From positions 1-41,511 of the forward strand of contig JBKECF010000053.1 in the NCBI GenBank assembly GCA_047974375.1: a stretch of 41,511 bases of DNA. The letters run 5' to 3'. Position numbers and translations under genes: made by a program. The DNA is from JBKECF01 sp047974375. Lineage in GTDB: Bacteria; Bacillota; Clostridia; Lachnospirales; CAMZNU01. Shown here in pieces: positions 24,726 to 33,339 of this stretch. Every line of letters begins with the position of its first letter. The stretch's first letter is position 1. The notes below the pieces were generated by a model that ran no database searches, had not been told where the DNA came from, and saw only the letters and a list, made by a program, of their open reading frames with translations.

Positions 24726-27700
24726 ATGAAAAAAATAATTGCAGTACTTTTAATAACTCTGCTATGGGGCGTAACTGTCTATGGCGAAGCTGATTATACT
24801 TTAGACATTTATAACTTCGAGGTACTAGACCAGTTAGCTACAACAAAGCAAACTCTTAGCTATGATGGTGAGCTAATAGAAAATAAATTTGAAAATAGAC
24901 CATCGAAAGGCAATGATTTTTTAGTAATTGATATAGAACTAAATAAAAAAAATGGTACTGAATATATAAATTTAAATGATATTAAACTTGTGAATAAGGA
25001 TAAAATTTATAGTAGACAGGATTCATCTATTCTTGCAAACCATAACTATCCGCCATTTACAACAAGTACTGTAAGCTTTGGGGACTATACAGGCAATTTA
25101 ATTTTTGAAATACCTAAGGGTACAAATACCAAAGACTTATATTTGCAATTAAATAATAAAAAGAAAAATATTAATAGTGTAACAATTTCTAATAATGGAC
25201 TAGATTTTATTGGTAGTACAAATATTAGCGTTTATAAAAATCTTATTGACGAACAAAAAGAAATTGAAGAAAATTTAATAAGTGAATTCAATAAGGGCAA
25301 CTATACTTTGTCAAATCCTTTTATAGCATTAGACCCATATAATGTAGCTCCGCTGTCTTCTCTTGTAATGTTCAAAAGCGAAAAGCCAGCAAAGGCAAGC
25401 TTTATTGTTAAGGGTAAGGATGAATATACAGATATAGGCTATGATATGAATACCTATGAAACAATTCATCAATTGCCAATATCTGGACTTTATGGGGAAT
25501 ACAATAATGAAGTAGTAATTAAGTTAGCTTTTGAAGATGGAACAGTTAAAGAAAACAAGATTAATATACAAACAGCTCCTATGAAGGATATTTTTAATGG
25601 TTATGAGCCTGTTGTTCATAAGAATAATAAAAGTGAAATGGAAAATGGTCTTATTTTTTTAGATTTATCTGTTGCACCGTTAATAGGAATTGATGGTAAT
25701 GGCGAAATACGTTGGCAAATGAATAATAAAGAGTCAGGCTCTAAAATGACGAGGTTTAAAAATGGTCATTTTATAAGTAAGAATTCTATATATAATTATG
25801 ATGGCAATAGTTATTTACTAGAGTACGATGTTCTGGGCAAAATTTATAACATTTATTACATTGGTGATAATCATCATGATTATAATGAAATGGAAAATGG
25901 AGATATAATATTTGCTAGGGGATCGGGTTTTGGCATATATTCTATGAATGGAAGTAAAGAGAAATCATATTTTGACTATACAGAAGTTTTGCAAGGATTT
26001 AAAGACATATACAAGACAAATCGCATTAAAGGAGCAATAAATGATTGGGATCATTTAAATACAACTTTTCCAATAGGCGATGATGTTATTTTGTCTTTAA
26101 GAAACCAAGACATGACTATGCGAGTAAATAAAGAAACTTTTGAAATAAAATGGATACTTGCAGAAGATGAAAATGTGCCAGACGATTTTAAAAAATATTT
26201 ATTAAAGCCTAAAGGCGATGTTAAATTTGCGACAGGACAACATTCACCGGAGGTTATAAGTGCCGAGGGCGGAAAAGTAAATTTATTAGTATATGATAAT
26301 AATAGGACTTATATTCGTGGAGACGAAACTAAAAGCGACCAATATTCAGGAGCTGTAGAATATGTAATTGACGAAATGGCAATGACTGTAGAAGAAGTAT
26401 GGAATTATGGCTCTGAACTAGGGAAAGATTATTTCAGGCCAACTCATGGAGATGTGGACTATTTACCTGATACAGGAAATAAACTTTTAACATACACAGC
26501 AGGAGAACAGGGTGTAGAGGTTGAGTATTCTTCTGTAGTAGAAGTTGATGAAAATAATGAAATTGTTTTTAATGTAGATATTTATAACCACGAAAACCCA
26601 AGGGGTAAGCAGTTTTTATATAGGGCAAGTAAAATGAGCCTATACCCAAATAATTTAAACTTTAATGTATATAAAAATGAAGCGAAATATAATAATCTTC
26701 CAACCACAACTAAGCAAAGTTTAAAACAATTTAGGGAAGATACAAAGGATTTAAAAAAGGATATAGTTCATATTAATTCCATAGGAATATCTAAGGATAA
26801 AGTATTGAATATAAATTTAATAGATAACTATGAGGGTACAAGCATTTTATTGGAAAATGGAAATAATAAATATGTAAGTGGAGAAATTTTAGCAGCCTAT
26901 ACAAATTATAGTGAAGGTAATATAGATATATCAACTTTACCTTATGGAGAGTATAAAGTTAGTATTTTAGCTGACAATAATGGTGAAAAAATATACACGC
27001 CAACAAATTATTACTTCCAAAGTGTAGACCCGAGTCTAGTAAATGCAAAAAATACCTCTATAGAAAAGCAGGAATCTATATATAATAGTTTAAAAACTAC
27101 TTTTAATAATGGTAACTATACTTTAGAAGACCCATTAATAACTGTTGACCCATACAATTTATCGCCTCTTACAGCTTTGGTTATGTTTGAAACTAGTGTG
27201 CCTACTAAAGTGGAAATAACAGTAAAAGGCAAGGATGCAAATAGCACTGAGTACAATAGCTTTAATGAGTATGGTAAAGTTCATGAAATTCCAGTATATG
27301 GTCTTTATAGTAATTTTAACAACGAAGTTATTATTAGTACAGTAGATGAAAATGGAAATAGCAATTATTATACCCATTACATACAAACTTCGGCACTACC
27401 AGAAGATGCCTACAAAATAAAAGTGAACCAAATAGACAAAGGCAGTGTAGAAAAGGGCTTTGTATTTTTCGAGAGTAGTAAGTATTTTGCTGTAGATAAT
27501 AATGGGGACTATCGTTGGTACTTAACAAATGAATTTGATGGTAAAAATAGTGCGTCGCCTATTAGAAAACTAAAAAATGGAAATATAGCTGTACTAAGTG
27601 ATGAGTTTACGGGAGTTTATTATAGCAATGGTATATACGAAATGGACTATATGGGTCGTGTTAAAAAGTTTTATCCTGTTGAACATACTCACCATGAAAT

Positions 27701-28586
27701 TGAGGAAATGCCTAATGGTAATTTTCTTGTGCCAAGTGTAAACCCATCAGGGCGAAAAACTGAGGAAGATTATATTGTGGAAGTAGATAGAAAAACAGGG
27801 GAAATAGTTAATACTATAGACTTTTATAATATATTGAAAACGAAAAAAATAGCCGACGACACTTATTTATATAATCAATTCTACTCAACAGCATATGATG
27901 AAAAGAAAAGTGATGAGGATAATAAAGCTGCAGCAGAAGCTTTGGCAAAAGAGGATTGGTTACATATAAATGCAATAGACTATATTGAAAAAGATAATTC
28001 CATTATAGTAAGCGGACGAAACCAAGATATTATTTTTAAAATGGATTATGGTACCAATGAGATAAAATGGATATTGTCTGACCCAAATGATGACTTTGGC
28101 GACCAAGGACATAAACTTTTAAAGCCAGTAGGAAAATTCGAATATCAATATGGTCAACATGCGCCTTCAATGGAGGGTAATATATTGTATTTTTACGATA
28201 ATGGAAATTATAGAAGTAAAAACCTAAAAAGAATTGTTGCTGGAAAAAATAATTATTCTAGAGGTGTTGCTATTAAAATTGATGAGAAGAATTTAACCTT
28301 TGAAGAAGTTTGGCAGTATGGAAAAGACACAGGTTTCCAAACATATACGCCGTATATTGGTGATATTGATAAGTTAGGTAAGGAACACTATTTAATTAAC
28401 TTTGGCGGATTAATAACAAATAAAGATGGACTACCAAGCGATAATATTTATTCAGGAATGTCTTTAGAAAGTGATACCAGCATACGTGTTGTAGAAGTAA
28501 TAGGTGATAAAGTTGTAATGGATATAGAAGCAGGCAGCGATTTATATTCCAATAACTATAGAGCCTCTCGCGAAAATATGTATTGA
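24726..28586 (+). CDS. Tandem double arylsulfotransferase (ASST), secreted, 1286 aa
   Basis: Exported by an N-terminal signal peptide (about 1-20), then about 155 residues of beta-rich region, then two successive ASST units. Each begins with an Ig-like segment (LSSLVMFKSEKPAKASFIVK near 210; LTALVMFETSVPTKVEITVK near 815) followed by a six-bladed propeller. PAPS-independent ASST moves a sulfuryl group from one phenolic ester to another through a phospho-like sulfo-histidine. The catalytic set known for E. coli ASST (two His, His-x-Asn, Arg, His) is present twice: His383/384, His443-Asn445, Arg459, His506; and His989/990, His1080-Asn1082, Arg1098, His1145. Ordinary ASST proteins are about 600 aa, so this looks like an in-gene duplication. 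It ends the operon before a strong terminator. Substrate unknown. Confidence 0.85.
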   Translation: MKKIIAVLLITLLWGVTVYGEADYTLDIYNFEVLDQLATTKQTLSYDGELIENKFENRPSKGNDFLVIDIELNKKNGTEYINLNDIKLVNKDKIYSRQDSSILANHNYPPFTTSTVSFGDYTGNLIFEIPKGTNTKDLYLQLNNKKKNINSVTISNNGLDFIGSTNISVYKNLIDEQKEIEENLISEFNKGNYTLSNPFIALDPYNVAPLSSLVMFKSEKPAKASFIVKGKDEYTDIGYDMNTYETIHQLPISGLYGEYNNEVVIKLAFEDGTVKENKINIQTAPMKDIFNGYEPVVHKNNKSEMENGLIFLDLSVAPLIGIDGNGEIRWQMNNKESGSKMTRFKNGHFISKNSIYNYDGNSYLLEYDVLGKIYNIYYIGDNHHDYNEMENGDIIFARGSGFGIYSMNGSKEKSYFDYTEVLQGFKDIYKTNRIKGAINDWDHLNTTFPIGDDVILSLRNQDMTMRVNKETFEIKWILAEDENVPDDFKKYLLKPKGDVKFATGQHSPEVISAEGGKVNLLVYDNNRTYIRGDETKSDQYSGAVEYVIDEMAMTVEEVWNYGSELGKDYFRPTHGDVDYLPDTGNKLLTYTAGEQGVEVEYSSVVEVDENNEIVFNVDIYNHENPRGKQFLYRASKMSLYPNNLNFNVYKNEAKYNNLPTTTKQSLKQFREDTKDLKKDIVHINSIGISKDKVLNINLIDNYEGTSILLENGNNKYVSGEILAAYTNYSEGNIDISTLPYGEYKVSILADNNGEKIYTPTNYYFQSVDPSLVNAKNTSIEKQESIYNSLKTTFNNGNYTLEDPLITVDPYNLSPLTALVMFETSVPTKVEITVKGKDANSTEYNSFNEYGKVHEIPVYGLYSNFNNEVIISTVDENGNSNYYTHYIQTSALPEDAYKIKVNQIDKGSVEKGFVFFESSKYFAVDNNGDYRWYLTNEFDGKNSASPIRKLKNGNIAVLSDEFTGVYYSNGIYEMDYMGRVKKFYPVEHTHHEIEEMPNGNFLVPSVNPSGRKTEEDYIVEVDRKTGEIVNTIDFYNILKTKKIADDTYLYNQFYSTAYDEKKSDEDNKAAAEALAKEDWLHINAIDYIEKDNSIIVSGRNQDIIFKMDYGTNEIKWILSDPNDDFGDQGHKLLKPVGKFEYQYGQHAPSMEGNILYFYDNGNYRSKNLKRIVAGKNNYSRGVAIKIDEKNLTFEEVWQYGKDTGFQTYTPYIGDIDKLGKEHYLINFGGLITNKDGLPSDNIYSGMSLESDTSIRVVEVIGDKVVMDIEAGSDLYSNNYRASRENMY

Positions 28587-28684
28587 TTTATGTGATGATT
28601 TAATCTAGTCAAAATTTAAGGAGTGGGTATCTGGCAATAAAAAATATCACCAAGTAAGAAGGTGATATATGAAAAAATATATGA
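28587..28684 (+). repeat. Short hairpin after the ASST gene (ATATCACC/GGTGATAT)
   Basis: ATATCACC (28644-28651) and GGTGATAT (28661-28668) form a perfect 8-bp stem around a 9-nt loop. There is no T run, so it is probably an mRNA-stabilising or processing hairpin upstream of the real terminator. The rest of the interval holds nothing else clear. Confidence 0.4.
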
Positions 28685-28745
28685 AAATACCGATCTCCTC
28701 TGTTAGATTTTTTGGTCTAACTTTTGGAGGTCGGTATTTTTTTCT
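28685..28745 (+). terminator. Large palindromic terminator ending the envelope operon
   Basis: AAATACCGATCTCC, a few unmatched bases and GTTAGA (to about 28707) pair with TCTAAC and GGAGGTCGGTATTT (about 28716-28739). The stem is more than 20 bp around the loop TTTTTTGG, followed by a T run. It is a very strong terminator. Its size and near-perfect symmetry also recall paired ends of small insertion elements. Confidence 0.75.
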
Positions 28746-28921
28746 TCTTTTGGACATTTTCTTTGGTGTTTTAACAAGATAATATCATAAGTGTTTCACA
28801 AAAAAAATTTTGATGGAAAAAATATCCTTGCCATTTTTTTTGTATCATTAATATATAAATTAGGTGTGCACTTAAATTTATAGATAAATAGTTAATTTAG
28901 AAGTTATATTCATTATATTTG

Positions 28922-29696
28922 GTGAAATTTATTGTAAAGTAAAGTTTTTATTATTAATCTTATAAAGCTATTTGTAGTTTTAATATTGTTAAATACATTG
29001 TCATATAGTACAACAATATACGCAGATGACGTAAGAAATTCTGATGGAATAACAAGACTTGCCGATGCTGAAACGGTTGTAGAATTTGAAGTAATATATA
29101 TCCCTTATTATATTTTGAAGGTGGTATAGGAAGTCAGCTTTATAATGCAAATACGTATATGTTAAAGGAAAACATAGAAAAGTTGGAGCTACATTATCGT
29201 ACTTTTTCTGAGATATATAAAGAATCAGCATTGGAGGGGAAGGAAAACTACAGCGAAACGTTAGGTCGATTAATTGTATATTATAATTTTATTAGAAGTC
29301 CTATATACTTATTTGATAATTCCTTGTTAGATGTTGAAACAAAAAAATTCACTATTATGTCTAATGATAAACAAAATTATATAGAGTATTCAGATAGAGG
29401 ATATTTTTATAAGATGTTGTTTTATAAAAATAATTATTATATTTTAACCATGGCTCCAATAGATGAAATCTATGACACTAATGACATGATGAATGTATAT
29501 GTATGAATATAAAATTTTCGGTTCGTATAATTATTTTAATAAGGATTATTATTTTGAAATAGATTCAAAAAAGGAAGAAATTGTAAATACGTGGAAGGTT
29601 TCTGATGTTGATAAAAAGATAATTATGATGTACAGCAAGTTTATTTACGATGAAGATTCAGGCGTATTTGATTTGATTCCAGGTATAAATAATTAA
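28922..29696 (+). pseudogene. Secreted-protein gene broken by several frameshifts
   Basis: Three pieces in shifting frames add up to one former protein. A GTG start (28922) with VKFIVK changes frame near 28940 to a signal-peptide-like LIKLFVVLILLNTLSYSTTI and YADDVRNSDGITRLADAE. This frame stops near 29130, and the protein continues in another frame as FEGGIGSQLYNANTYMLKEN through about 29506. A third change near 29495 leads to YKIFGSYNYFNKDYYFEI up to the stop at 29696. Each piece reads as plausible protein and they join end to end, so this is a decayed gene and not three small genes. No family was recognised. Sequencing error is an alternative, but three separate shifts make decay more likely. 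Confidence 0.65.
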
Positions 29697-29712
29697 AGCA
29701 TAGGGAGATAGT

Positions 29713-30060
29713 ATGAAGATTATATTAAAAATTTTTTGTTTTATACCTTTAATCTATATAATATTTTTTTGGATGTGTATAATAGGGATGTTTTTGCCTA
29801 AGAATATTGAACCATATATATTTTGTGTAGTAAGTTTATTGCTCATGTATATATATGGATACTTGCTGTCCTTAGATAAAAACTTGATTCCTATTATTAT
29901 TGGCTGTTTAGTATGCTATTATTGCTTTTATATAGGTGAGGATTTCATAGGCTTGCTTGCTTATAGTGCGGAACTTCTACTTATTCATATGTTTGTTGCA
30001 AATGTGTATATAATTATAAAAAAATGTATAAAAAATATAAAGCAAAGCTCTAGACAGTAG
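29713..30060 (+). CDS. Small polytopic membrane protein of unknown function, 115 aa
   Basis: Very hydrophobic protein with about four membrane helices: about 4-27, 36-55, 60-78 and 82-105, ending in a basic tail (KKCIKNIKQSSRQ). GGGAGA lies 7 nt before the ATG, and it starts 16 nt after the broken secreted-protein gene, suggesting the two once formed a pair. A terminator follows the stop. No motif allows a family call. It could be an accessory to the lost neighbour or itself drifting without selection. Confidence 0.6.
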   Translation: MKIILKIFCFIPLIYIIFFWMCIIGMFLPKNIEPYIFCVVSLLLMYIYGYLLSLDKNLIPIIIGCLVCYYCFYIGEDFIGLLAYSAELLLIHMFVANVYIIIKKCIKNIKQSSRQ

Positions 30061-30094
30061 TAAAATTTTGTAAATATAGTTTAATTTAAGGAGC

Positions 30095-30135
30095 AAAAGG
30101 TTCTTTCTAAGATTTTTTGGAATGAACCTTTTTTC
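30095..30135 (+). terminator. Intrinsic terminator preceding the group II intron relic
   Basis: AAAAGGTTC (30095-30103) pairs with GAACCTTTT (30124-30132) and runs into TTTTTTCTT. Class C group II introns typically insert right behind such terminators, and an intron-like GTGTG starts at 30138. Confidence 0.75.
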
Positions 30136-30137
30136 TT

Positions 30138-30406
30138 GTGTGTCCGACATGGGTATATTCTAATGGGTTAAATTCCCTAGCGCAGGTTAATAGTGCCATT
30201 CGTTTTGGTTTTCATGCATTTTTCTTAAATTGACGACATTGACCGCGAGGGTAGCCATTGAATTCTGTGTTAGCAAATATCTAATAAGAACATAGCTATG
30301 ATAAATCAGTAAGTTCATATTAAATTTTTGTACCCCTTATATCGAAGGGTGCGTAGGGTGGCATGAGATGACAACTACTCAATTAGTTAGTTTCCTACTT
30401 GATTAC
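30138..30406 (+). mobile_element. ORF-less relic of a class C-like group II intron
   Basis: The stretch starts GTGTGTCCGACATGGGTA, close to the usual 5' end of bacterial class C introns (GTGTGCCCGGCATGGGTG), and continues with a GGGTTAAATTCCC pairing where such introns have GGGTGAGAGTCCC. An inner ACCGCGAGGGTAGCC recalls their CGCAAGGGTGTCC. The 3' part has a degenerate domain V-like hairpin (ACCCC..ATCGAAGGGT..GCGTAGGG, about 30335-30360), then GGCATGAGATGAC and CCTACTTGATTAC, resembling the class C domain V/VI region and 3' end. No reverse transcriptase/maturase frame is present and the whole is about 270 nt, so parts of domains I-IV are missing. It lies directly after a terminator, as expected for class C. 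Probably not self-splicing. Confidence 0.6.
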
Positions 30407-30450
30407 ATTATATTAAATTTATAACTATTCAAAATGCATATTTGAATGCG

Positions 30451-30485
30451 AAGTCTAGCAGGAAGTGAAGATTCCTATTCGACTT
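30451..30485 (+). repeat. Imperfect hairpin upstream of the hprK promoter
   Basis: AAGTC (30451-30455) pairs with GACTT (30481-30485), and inside it AGGAA (30460-30464) pairs with TTCCT (30472-30476). It sits about 35-70 nt upstream of the likely hprK -10 box, so it may be an operator, or leftover secondary structure from the intron zone. Confidence 0.3.
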
Positions 30486-30518
30486 TAGCAATTTTCAAAA
30501 AAATTTGCAAATATAAGG

Positions 30519-30524
30519 TATAAT
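30519..30524 (+). promoter_or_regulatory. Likely -10 box of the hprK operon
   Basis: A perfect TATAAT 58 nt before the hprK start. No good -35 is found 16-18 nt upstream, only A/T-rich DNA, so strength and control are uncertain. It is the best candidate for the seven-gene operon that follows. Confidence 0.45.
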
Positions 30525-30581
30525 AGGTATTATAAAACTAGGAAACAGCGACTTTTTAAATAAGAATGAAAGAGGTGCAAT

Positions 30582-31502
30582 ATGTCTGAACTATACGTCA
30601 CAAACTTGCTTGAAGAATATGAATTTGTACATATAAATAAATGTGTAGACATAGAGGGCAAAAGAATAACGGTTCCGGATTTAAATCGACCAGCGTTACA
30701 ACTAGCAGGTTATTTTGACTACTTCGACTCAGAGCGAATACAAATAGTTGGAATGGTGGAATATACCTATTTAGAAAAAATGACTAGCTCCCAACGTAAA
30801 GAAGTCTTGGGCAAAATGTTTTCTTACGAAATACCTGTGTTAATTTTATGTAGAGATTTCGACCCATATCCTGAAATGTTGGAAACGGCAAATTTTAATG
30901 ATGTTCCAATTATTAAAACGGATATGTCTACATCTGATGTAATGGCAGAGGTTACAAGGTGGCTTAAAGTTAAATTAGCTCCATATGTTACAAAGCACGG
31001 AGTTTTAGTTGATATATTTGGCGAAGGCGTGTTAATAATGGGTGAAAGCGGAATTGGTAAAAGTGAAACAGCGCTGGAGCTTATAAAAAGAGGTCACCGT
31101 TTAGTTGCAGATGATGCGGTAGAAATTAAAAAGGCATCTCAAAGGACTTTAGTAGGAAGTAGCCCAGAAGTTATACGCTATTTTATAGAACTACGAGGCA
31201 TAGGCATTATTGATGTAAAGCAAATGTTTGGCGTGGAGTCCGTAAAGGCAACGCAAAATATAGATTTGGTTATTATACTAGAAGTATGGGACAATAGCAA
31301 AGAGTACGACCGTTTAGGATTAACGGAGGAATATATAAGTATTTTGGGCAACAAAGTTGTTTGTCATAGAATTCCCATACGACCAGGTAGAAACTTAGCT
31401 GTAATATGTGAATCTGCGGCCATAAACCATAGGCAAAAGAAAATGGGTTATAATGCAGCAAAAAGCTTAAACGAAAGAGTTCTGGAGAATATGAAATTTT
31501 AG
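30582..31502 (+). CDS. hprK: HPr kinase/phosphorylase
   Basis: Bifunctional enzyme that phosphorylates or dephosphorylates HPr and Crh on a regulatory serine in response to glycolytic intermediates and phosphate. That serine-phosphorylated protein is the co-repressor for CcpA-type catabolite control. It is 306 aa, the usual length. An N-terminal domain (about 1-130) precedes the kinase domain, which has P-loop GESGIGKS (residues 154-161), LVADDAVEI, and the HPrK signature in ELRGIGIIDVKQMFGVE (about 205-221). An AGAGGTG site lies before the ATG. The target in this operon is the HPr-like protein encoded four genes on, whose seryl site is intact. Confidence 0.96.
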   Translation: MSELYVTNLLEEYEFVHINKCVDIEGKRITVPDLNRPALQLAGYFDYFDSERIQIVGMVEYTYLEKMTSSQRKEVLGKMFSYEIPVLILCRDFDPYPEMLETANFNDVPIIKTDMSTSDVMAEVTRWLKVKLAPYVTKHGVLVDIFGEGVLIMGESGIGKSETALELIKRGHRLVADDAVEIKKASQRTLVGSSPEVIRYFIELRGIGIIDVKQMFGVESVKATQNIDLVIILEVWDNSKEYDRLGLTEEYISILGNKVVCHRIPIRPGRNLAVICESAAINHRQKKMGYNAAKSLNERVLENMKF

Positions 31503-31511
31503 GAGGATAAT

Positions 31512-32453
31512 ATGTACATAGGTGTTGATTTAGGCGGAACAAATATTTCTGTTGGTCTTGTTGATGAATTAGGTAAAGTTTTATTACAAAAAAGCACTCC
31601 AACTTTGGCAAAAAGAGAAAATGCAGAAATTATAAAAGATATGGCAATGCTATGTAAAGATATAATGGCAGAAAAGGGATTAACAGAGGACGATATAAAA
31701 TGTATAGGAGTAGGTAGTCCAGGTACTTGCGATATTAAAAAGGGTATAATCTTATATGCATTTAATTTAGGATTTGACCATGTGAATTTAAGAGATGAAA
31801 TGAAAGCTTATTTCCAAAATATTCCCGTATATGTGGCAAATGATGCAGATTCAGCAGCCTATGGAGAGTATAAAGTAGGGGCAGGAAAGGCATACAACTC
31901 AATAACTGCAATAACTTTAGGTACTGGTGTAGGTGGTGGCGTAATTATTGGCGGGAAAATAATAAATGGAAGCTATAGCTGTGGTGGCGAGCTAGGTCAT
32001 ATGGTTATAAGCGTAAATGGAAAACCTTGTTCCTGCGGTAAAAAAGGTTGTTGGGAGGCATATTCTTCAACAACAGGTTTAATTAATATGGCAAAAGATG
32101 CCGCAATTGCAAATAATGACTCTGACATTTATAAAAATGTAGGTGGCAACTTAGATAATATAACAGGGAGAAGTTTTTTTGACGCTTTAAACGGTGGCGA
32201 TGCTGTAGCTAAAGATGTTTTTGACGAATATTTAGTATATTTATCGGAAGGTCTAGCCAATGTAATAAATATGCTAGAACCAGAAGTAATAGTAATAGGT
32301 GGTGGTATATCGGCACAAGGGGATGTAATACTTAAGCCTTTAAATGAAAAAGTAAACCAACGTGTTTTTGGTGGTAAAGCAAATACTATATTAAAAATAG
32401 CTGAATTAGGAAATGATGCGGGCATAATAGGCGCGGCATTACTAGGTGCGTAA
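31512..32453 (+). CDS. glk: ROK family glucokinase
   Basis: Phosphorylates glucose (probably) to glucose 6-phosphate, feeding glycolysis. The 313-aa protein starts with the ATP/phosphate motif VDLGGTNISVGLVD, and has the Asp active-site region NDADSAAYGE, the glycine-rich GTGVGGG, and the ROK zinc site GHMVI plus CSCGKKGCWEAYSS (three cysteines after the conserved His). GGAGG lies 6 nt before the ATG. It is followed with no gap by murB (the stop overlaps the next ATG). ROK kinases differ in sugar specificity, so glucose is inferred from the catabolite-control context. Confidence 0.92.
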   Translation: MYIGVDLGGTNISVGLVDELGKVLLQKSTPTLAKRENAEIIKDMAMLCKDIMAEKGLTEDDIKCIGVGSPGTCDIKKGIILYAFNLGFDHVNLRDEMKAYFQNIPVYVANDADSAAYGEYKVGAGKAYNSITAITLGTGVGGGVIIGGKIINGSYSCGGELGHMVISVNGKPCSCGKKGCWEAYSSTTGLINMAKDAAIANNDSDIYKNVGGNLDNITGRSFFDALNGGDAVAKDVFDEYLVYLSEGLANVINMLEPEVIVIGGGISAQGDVILKPLNEKVNQRVFGGKANTILKIAELGNDAGIIGAALLGA

Positions 32454-33331
32454 TGTTTTGGGATAATTATAAAAGTCTTAAAGATGAACCAATGAAAAAT
32501 CATTGTACCTTTAGAGTTGGAGGTAAGGTGGATGTTTTAGTATTACCTCAGTCTGTAGAAGAATTTATAGAAATACTTAAACATGTACAAGAAAACAATT
32601 TGAAATATTTCGTACTAGGCAATGGTAGCAATATAATTCCAAAAGATGAAGGCTTTAAGGGTATTGTTATTAAAACTACAGATATAAAATATATATCCTT
32701 AAAAGAAGAAAATGAAGACGTCCTAGAAGTTGCTTGTGGCAATATTTTAAAAACTGTTTGTCTATATGCTTTGGAAAATTCCTTAAGTGGCTTGGAATTT
32801 GCCTATGGCATACCAGGGACAGTGGGAGGTAGCATATATATGAATGCTGGCGCCTATGGCGGCGAAATTAAAGATTGTTTAATTGATGCCATAGTATATG
32901 ATGGTAAAGGTATTAAAACTTTAGCAAATAAGGATTTAAAGCTTTCCTATAGGCATAGCATTTTGCAAGAAAATAATATAGTAGTGTTAAGTGCTAGGTT
33001 TAAGTTGAAAAATGGCAATAAAAACGAAATAAAAGCAATAATGGACGAAAATTTATTTAAAAGAAATAGTAAACAACCTGTTAATAAACCAAGTGCGGGA
33101 AGTGCTTTTAAAAGGCCTGATGGATATTTTGCTGGCAAGTTAATAATGGATAGTAATTTGCGAGGTTGCTCAATCGGTGGGGCCCAAGTATCAGAAAAAC
33201 ATTGCGGATTTATTATAAATAGCGGAAATGCTACAAGTAAAGATATTTTAGACCTTATAGAACATGTGCAAAATACAGTTTATGAAAAATTTAATGTGTT
33301 TTTAGAACCGGAGGTTCGTATTTTAGAGTAG
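32453..33331 (+). CDS. murB: UDP-N-acetylenolpyruvoylglucosamine reductase
   Basis: FAD-dependent step of UDP-MurNAc synthesis (NADPH reduces the enolpyruvyl group), the committed path to peptidoglycan. It is 292 aa and lacks the extra E. coli-type domain, consistent with the type II enzyme. Motifs: CTFRVGG and LGNGSNIIPKDEGF for the FAD pyrophosphate, GIPGTVGGSIYMNAGAYGGE, a proton-donor serine in AGSAFKRPDGYFAG, and a final EPEVRILE. Its start overlaps the glucokinase stop by one base (TAATG), so the pair is translationally coupled. Part of the conserved hprK-murB-rapZ-whiA cluster. Confidence 0.96.
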   Translation: MFWDNYKSLKDEPMKNHCTFRVGGKVDVLVLPQSVEEFIEILKHVQENNLKYFVLGNGSNIIPKDEGFKGIVIKTTDIKYISLKEENEDVLEVACGNILKTVCLYALENSLSGLEFAYGIPGTVGGSIYMNAGAYGGEIKDCLIDAIVYDGKGIKTLANKDLKLSYRHSILQENNIVVLSARFKLKNGNKNEIKAIMDENLFKRNSKQPVNKPSAGSAFKRPDGYFAGKLIMDSNLRGCSIGGAQVSEKHCGFIINSGNATSKDILDLIEHVQNTVYEKFNVFLEPEVRILE

Positions 33332-33339
33332 GTGATTAT

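Noticed and set aside
28669..28782. 37-aa frame after the ASST gene
   Set aside because: Its codons are the terminator palindrome itself, and no proper ribosome binding site precedes it.
29159..29696. Two separate small genes (115 aa and 67 aa)
   Set aside because: Neither has a ribosome binding site, and both continue the preceding frame in sense and composition, so they were merged into one pseudogene.
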